Positions 6,883-10,016 of a stretch of DNA of 10,016 nucleotides are shown here, piece by piece. Where the stretch lies: positions 1 to 10,016 of the forward strand of contig JABAAV010000057.1 of the NCBI GenBank assembly GCA_014238595.1, in the 5' to 3' direction. This stretch comes from Myxococcales bacterium (GTDB lineage Bacteria; Myxococcota_A; Polyangia; Haliangiales; J016). A program made the position numbers and the translations under genes. Each line of letters begins with the position of its first letter. The first letter of the stretch is position 1. Under the pieces are notes generated by a model, which saw nothing but the letters and a program-made list of their open reading frames with translations, searched no databases and was not told where the DNA came from.

Positions 6883-7806
6883 TTATGTATACCCCATGCG
6901 TCGCAAGCCTTGGTTGTTATGTGACCAAGAATGGGACACACGTACAACAAGGTCAATATGTGATTCACATTGAAGCATAGTTCCAATGATTTTTCTGGCT
7001 TTGGTTCCTATTTCTTTGATTCGTTGACCTTTTTTTCCGATAACGATGCTTTTCTGTGATTCACTTTCAACGTAAATAACCGCACGGATAATAATATCAT
7101 CTTTAGTTTTGTACTCTTCTATCTCATTGACGACGACTGCACTTGCATATGGAAGTTCATCTTCAAGTTGTAGGTATATTTGTTCACGTACCATTTCTGA
7201 GATCAAAAACAATTCTGATCTGTCTGTAACCATATCAGTGGGAAACAGACGGTGACCTTGCGGCAATGTTTTGGCAATACAATGAAGCAATATATCAACA
7301 CCATTTCCAGTAAGTCCTGAAATAGGAATGATCTCTTGAAATCGTCCAGATTTTGAACAGGTCTCCATGAAAGGTAGCATGTTTTTCTTGTTAGATACTT
7401 TGTCTACTTTGTTGAGTGCAATGATTGCTGGAACGTTTGTATGTTTGACAGCAGACAGATTCAATAGATCATCCAAGGCTGTTTTTTTAGAAGCATCAAC
7501 AATGAAAAGCATCAAATCGCAATCGCCTGCAGCTGTTACTGCTTCATTGCTCATATACGCTCTTAATGCGCCGCGTCCTATTTGTATGCCTGGTGTATCT
7601 ACGAAAACAATTTGAGCGTTATAATCCTCTTGATCAGATGTGATGTTTTTAATGCCCATAATCCGATTTCGTGTTGTGTGCGGTTTGGGTGACACAGCAA
7701 CAAGATGCGTGTTTAAGATTTGATTGAGCAGTGTTGATTTCCCTGTGTTTGGTTGTCCAATAATAGAACAAATTCCAACATGATCGATATGGTTTTCGTT
7801 GTTCAT
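6883..7806 (-). CDS. era: GTPase Era
   Basis: Era binds the 3' end of 16S rRNA and helps assemble the 30S subunit. The 307-residue protein has the G domain motifs GQPNTGKS (17-24), the PHTTRNRI switch region (42-49), DTPG (70-73) and NKVD (132-135), followed by the KH RNA-binding domain with its GKKG loop (257-260, in VIGKKGQRIKEIG) and the typical MGY end. P-loop Gln18 and His43 (usually Arg/Gln and Gln) are mild variants and not expected to break function. Length is standard. The start codon overlaps the stop of the preceding GNAT gene as ATGA (7803-7806), so translation is probably coupled; der follows after 5 bp. Confidence 0.96.
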   Translation of the reverse strand: MNNENHIDHVGICSIIGQPNTGKSTLLNQILNTHLVAVSPKPHTTRNRIMGIKNITSDQEDYNAQIVFVDTPGIQIGRGALRAYMSNEAVTAAGDCDLMLFIVDASKKTALDDLLNLSAVKHTNVPAIIALNKVDKVSNKKNMLPFMETCSKSGRFQEIIPISGLTGNGVDILLHCIAKTLPQGHRLFPTDMVTDRSELFLISEMVREQIYLQLEDELPYASAVVVNEIEEYKTKDDIIIRAVIYVESESQKSIVIGKKGQRIKEIGTKARKIIGTMLQCESHIDLVVRVSHSWSHNNQGLRRMGYT

Positions 7807-8282
7807 AAATTCACATGTTTAAAATAAATCACCAAAGCATCGTTGTTGTGATAAAAATTTGAAATTCGCCCTACTTCTTTGTAGTTGTGCCGTCCATAAA
7901 ACTTCTGAGCGGCGTGATAATTTTCCAACTCAGAAGTTTCAATACGAATCCCTGTAGCCTTAGCTTCAATGAGAAGAGTTTCCATGGTTTGTAGGAGCTT
8001 GCTTGCGATTCCTTGATGTCTGTGGGATTTGTGTACTGCGATCCAGTACAGATCATAAGTTGAATTTGTCATAGGTGTAGGTCCGTAGCAAATATATCCT
8101 ACGATTTTTTCGTTATCATATCCAATCACAAAACAATAATCTCCGTTAGCTTTTTCAAGAGTCTCATCCACCAATTCTGAAGCAACTGTGATTTCAGATT
8201 CATTGAATGTAGAATCGCTACGTAGCACTTGTTCAATGCCATTACGATCACTAAGTATTAGAAGTGTAGTTTTGATTTGCAT
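7803..8282 (-). CDS. GNAT-family N-acetyltransferase
   Basis: This is a single-domain, acetyl-CoA dependent acyltransferase of 159 residues when started at the ATG at 8282. I chose that start because GGAAA lies about five bases upstream and MQIKTTLLILSD leads into the first strand; a longer form from 8315 would add 11 non-conserved residues. The cofactor-binding motif A is clear: LYWIAVHKSHRHQGIASKLL (78-97), with the pyrophosphate loop HRHQGIA. Motif B includes NYHAAQKFYGRHNYKEVGR (121-139), with a likely catalytic Tyr at 129. The substrate is unknown. The 5' end overlaps the ATP-grasp gene by 32 bp and the stop overlaps the era start, so the gene is translationally linked on both sides. The shared expression with the ligase suggests, but does not prove, that it acetylates that enzyme's product. 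Confidence 0.85.
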   Translation of the reverse strand: MQIKTTLLILSDRNGIEQVLRSDSTFNESEITVASELVDETLEKANGDYCFVIGYDNEKIVGYICYGPTPMTNSTYDLYWIAVHKSHRHQGIASKLLQTMETLLIEAKATGIRIETSELENYHAAQKFYGRHNYKEVGRISNFYHNNDALVIYFKHVNL

Positions 8283-9288
8283 AACGTTTCCATGCAAGCT
8301 CGCAAATAGAACCAACCAATTGTGGATAATCCAACCCTGATGATTGTGCGGTCAATGCAAAACCTGCTCCGACTGATATATCACAATTGGGATTTATGTC
8401 GATTACCCAAGGATTGCCTTTGTTGTCAATACGCATGTCAACACGACCAAAATCACGAATAGCGAGTGCTTGATAAGAGGCTAATGCAGCGTGTTTGATT
8501 TTTGATGTAATCATCTCAGATGTATCGCGTAAAGGGATGGATATTGTTCCAAGATAGTCGATATGAGATTCGTCCCATTTAGCGGCATATGAAACAATAT
8601 GAGGCCTCTCTTTGGGTAATTTGTCGAAATCAATTTCACGCAATGGAAGCACTTGAGCCGTTGCCCCATTTCCCATCACAGTTGCATTGATTTCACGACC
8701 GTCAATGTATGTTTCAACAATAACAGCTTGTTTATGTTCGGCAATGAGTGTTTTGGCAATCTCAAAGAGCTCTTGATTATTATGTACAATGTTTTTGTCA
8801 CTGATTCCCAATGATGCGTCTTCGTGAATCAATTTCACAAACGCAGGAAATTCATATGACCATTGATTGGCATCTGATGCATTGTTCAAAACTTTATAAC
8901 GAGGTGTGGCAATATTGTTTGCACATAAAATCTCTTTGGTGCGCTGTTTTTCCAAAGAAAGACATAGGCTCATGGCATCTGATCCTGTGTAAGGGATGTG
9001 ATACATGTCTAACAGTGCTGGAACAATAAATTCATTGGTTGAGTTTGTTGCCAATGATTCACAAATGTTAAAAACAAGATCAACGTTTTGTTTTTTGATA
9101 GATTCAATAACATCAATCAAATCTGTGCCATCAGTGTCCATCAGTGATGTTTTAAATCCATACGAAGACAATGCTTCTTGCACGGCAACAGCTGACTGTC
9201 TAATGGCGACTACGTCATTTGTAGCCTCTGTTGTTTTTTCCCAATCCGAATTGAATAGCACTGAAACATGTCGATTTGAGTGTGTCAT
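8251..9288 (-). CDS. Ddl-like ATP-grasp carboxylate-amine ligase, substrate unknown
   Basis: ATP-grasp ligases activate a carboxylate as acyl phosphate and join it to an amine. The 345-residue protein has the D-Ala-D-Ala ligase layout: N-terminal domain with FNICES (73-78) and the IPYTGSD substrate-loop region (98-104), ATP-binding residues K114 and K152 (FVKLIHEDASLGIS), E192 in VETYIDGREIN, and metal-binding RVDMRID (282-288; D284) and IDINPN (296-301; D297, N299). True Ddl enzymes end the site with a Glu-x-Asn and a PGMTxxSLxP-like loop; here it is DINPNCDISVGAGF, so I do not call it ddl. A peptide, amino-acid or small-metabolite ligase is more likely. It starts 1 bp after the lipB stop (TAATATG) and overlaps the GNAT gene by 32 bp. 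No signal peptide; cytoplasmic. Confidence 0.8.
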   Translation of the reverse strand: MTHSNRHVSVLFNSDWEKTTEATNDVVAIRQSAVAVQEALSSYGFKTSLMDTDGTDLIDVIESIKKQNVDLVFNICESLATNSTNEFIVPALLDMYHIPYTGSDAMSLCLSLEKQRTKEILCANNIATPRYKVLNNASDANQWSYEFPAFVKLIHEDASLGISDKNIVHNNQELFEIAKTLIAEHKQAVIVETYIDGREINATVMGNGATAQVLPLREIDFDKLPKERPHIVSYAAKWDESHIDYLGTISIPLRDTSEMITSKIKHAALASYQALAIRDFGRVDMRIDNKGNPWVIDINPNCDISVGAGFALTAQSSGLDYPQLVGSICELAWKRYANQNYTSNT

Positions 9289-9289
9289 A

Positions 9290-9943
9290 TTATTGCAATG
9301 TGTTTAATCTGTGACATAGGTTTGATCCAATCAGATTCGCTAGTTGAGGCAATGTTGGTATGGTTAAGTTTTGTGTAGCACATTGTTCAGAAACAGATGT
9401 GAATGTTGTTTTCTTTTCTCCACAAGGAATTATCCATTGCCAATCGGTGGAGCGTGGCAATATATTCAATGAAAATCCGTGAATGGAAACATAGCGTCGC
9501 ACATGGATACCACAAGACAGTATTTTGTGATTGTCAATCCAAATGCCAGCCGGATTGAGCTTCCATATTGCTTTTTTAATCCCTAGTTCAAGCAATGTTT
9601 CAATAATGGTTGAAGCAACGGTTTTAAGATACGCTACAATACCCGCCTTAATGTAAACAACGGGATAAATCATCAGTTGGTCAAACCCATGATATGTCAC
9701 CGCTCCACCACGGTTAGTTCGCTCTAACTGTATGTTTTTTTGTTCCATCAAAATAGATATGTCTGTCAAAACATCGGAGTCTTTAGCATGGTTTCCTAAA
9801 GTAATGACTGGAGGGTGTTGAAGTAGCAATATTTTTTGTGCGTGTTTGTTTCCATTTAATACCTCTTTGCGGCGTTCTTCTTGAAAAGATACAGCATTTT
9901 GATATGGGACTGTTCCCATCCACTTCCATGTAAGCATGTTCAT
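9290..9943 (-). CDS. lipB: Octanoyl-[acyl-carrier-protein]:protein N-octanoyltransferase LipB
   Basis: LipB moves octanoate from acyl carrier protein to a lysine of the lipoyl domains of 2-oxoacid dehydrogenases and GcvH; LipA then inserts sulfur. The 217-residue protein shows the family motifs in order: HPPVITLGNHA (43-53), RGGAVTYHGFDQL (78-90), the catalytic Lys in HKILSCGI (K140), SIHGFSLNI (153-161) and the catalytic Cys in IIPCG (C174). Length is normal. One oddity: the usually near-invariant HGPGQL is HGFDQL here. The ATG at 9943 overlaps the stop of the upstream reading frame as ATGA; a second ATG lies at 9937, and no strong Shine-Dalgarno is present, in keeping with translational coupling. 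lipA is not in the window. Confidence 0.94.
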   Translation of the reverse strand: MNMLTWKWMGTVPYQNAVSFQEERRKEVLNGNKHAQKILLLQHPPVITLGNHAKDSDVLTDISILMEQKNIQLERTNRGGAVTYHGFDQLMIYPVVYIKAGIVAYLKTVASTIIETLLELGIKKAIWKLNPAGIWIDNHKILSCGIHVRRYVSIHGFSLNILPRSTDWQWIIPCGEKKTTFTSVSEQCATQNLTIPTLPQLANLIGSNLCHRLNTLQ

Positions 9944-10016
9944 TGCGAGTTAACACTGGGAAAAGCTGTATCATCCACATGAAAAACGGATATTGTTTCT
10001 TGTGTAATCCCAATTT
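9940..10016 (-). CDS. C-terminal end of an unidentified gene upstream of lipB (partial)
   Basis: Reading leftward from the window edge, one frame is open for 24 codons (ending HVDDTAFPSVNSQ) and stops with a TGA at 9942-9940 that overlaps the lipB ATG as ATGA. This is the same joint seen between the GNAT gene and era, which supports a real coupled upstream gene over chance. One other frame is also open here but runs on through lipB. Too little is present to name the product. Confidence 0.5.
   Translation of the reverse strand, partial: IGITQETISVFHVDDTAFPSVNSQ

Noticed and set aside
8251..9288. Calling the ATP-grasp gene ddl (D-alanine-D-alanine ligase)
   Set aside because: The layout fits the superfamily, but the final metal/substrate motif lacks the Ddl signature, and no cell-wall genes lie beside it.
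2031..9355. Recurring GGCAATGTTG-like decamer (near 2031, 3970, 7262, 9349), at first resembling an uptake signal
   Set aside because: Each instance encodes Thr-Leu-Pro in a leftward gene with the same codon choice, so codon usage explains it without a special motif.
9783..10013. Minus-strand frame of 76 codons overlapping the lipB start
   Set aside because: It runs over the conserved start of lipB in another frame and resembles nothing; the alternative frame ending in ATGA at lipB is more plausible as the upstream gene.

Overview
The window is an AT-rich bacterial chromosome segment with tightly packed genes, nearly all on the minus strand. The order era - der - YfgM-like TPR protein - BamB-like PQQ lipoprotein, together with an M74 murein endopeptidase of the 'RHEPxHxxHMHVR' type, suggests a Gram-negative from the old 'deltaproteobacterial' world (Bdellovibrionota/Myxococcota-like) with an unusually low GC content. 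In Gammaproteobacteria der instead follows yfgM-bamB, and era sits with rnc. The lineage is an inference from family signatures and gene order only.

Left edge (1-705): four degenerate copies of a ~21-bp unit (TGGACCATKTYATACCGGG-like) occupy 27-120 and look like the multiple-repeat end of an IS21-family insertion sequence. They run straight, in an open frame, into the catalytic domain of a murein endopeptidase that has lost its signal peptide and N-terminal part. A hairpin with a T-rich tail between this gene and the next fits a terminator for the minus-strand operon.

706-4853: a minus-strand operon reading, in transcription order, YfgM-like membrane TPR protein, BamB-like outer-membrane lipoprotein, a 75-residue hypothetical, MiaE (tRNA hydroxylase) and a GT-A glycosyltransferase. 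Gaps are 2-11 bp. A good sigma70-type promoter (TTGACA-16-TATAGA) lies just upstream at 4826-4853.

4854-5484: the only intact plus-strand gene, a small exported protein that looks like an outer-membrane beta-barrel (signal peptide, alternating strands, terminal Phe). It is wedged between der and the yfgM/bamB genes and overlaps the end of der by 14 bp.

5471-10016: a second minus-strand operon. In transcription order it holds the last 24 codons of an unknown gene, lipB (lipoate biosynthesis), a Ddl-like ATP-grasp ligase, a GNAT acetyltransferase, era and der (ribosome-assembly GTPases). Several junctions overlap (two ATGA joints and one 32-bp overlap), pointing to translational coupling.

Most of the window is therefore conserved housekeeping and envelope biogenesis. 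The less ordinary parts are the IS21-like end truncating the endopeptidase, the ATP-grasp/GNAT pair of unknown substrate, the barrel gene interrupting a conserved cluster, and a glycosyltransferase coupled to miaE. I see no defence system, CRISPR array, tRNA or rRNA.
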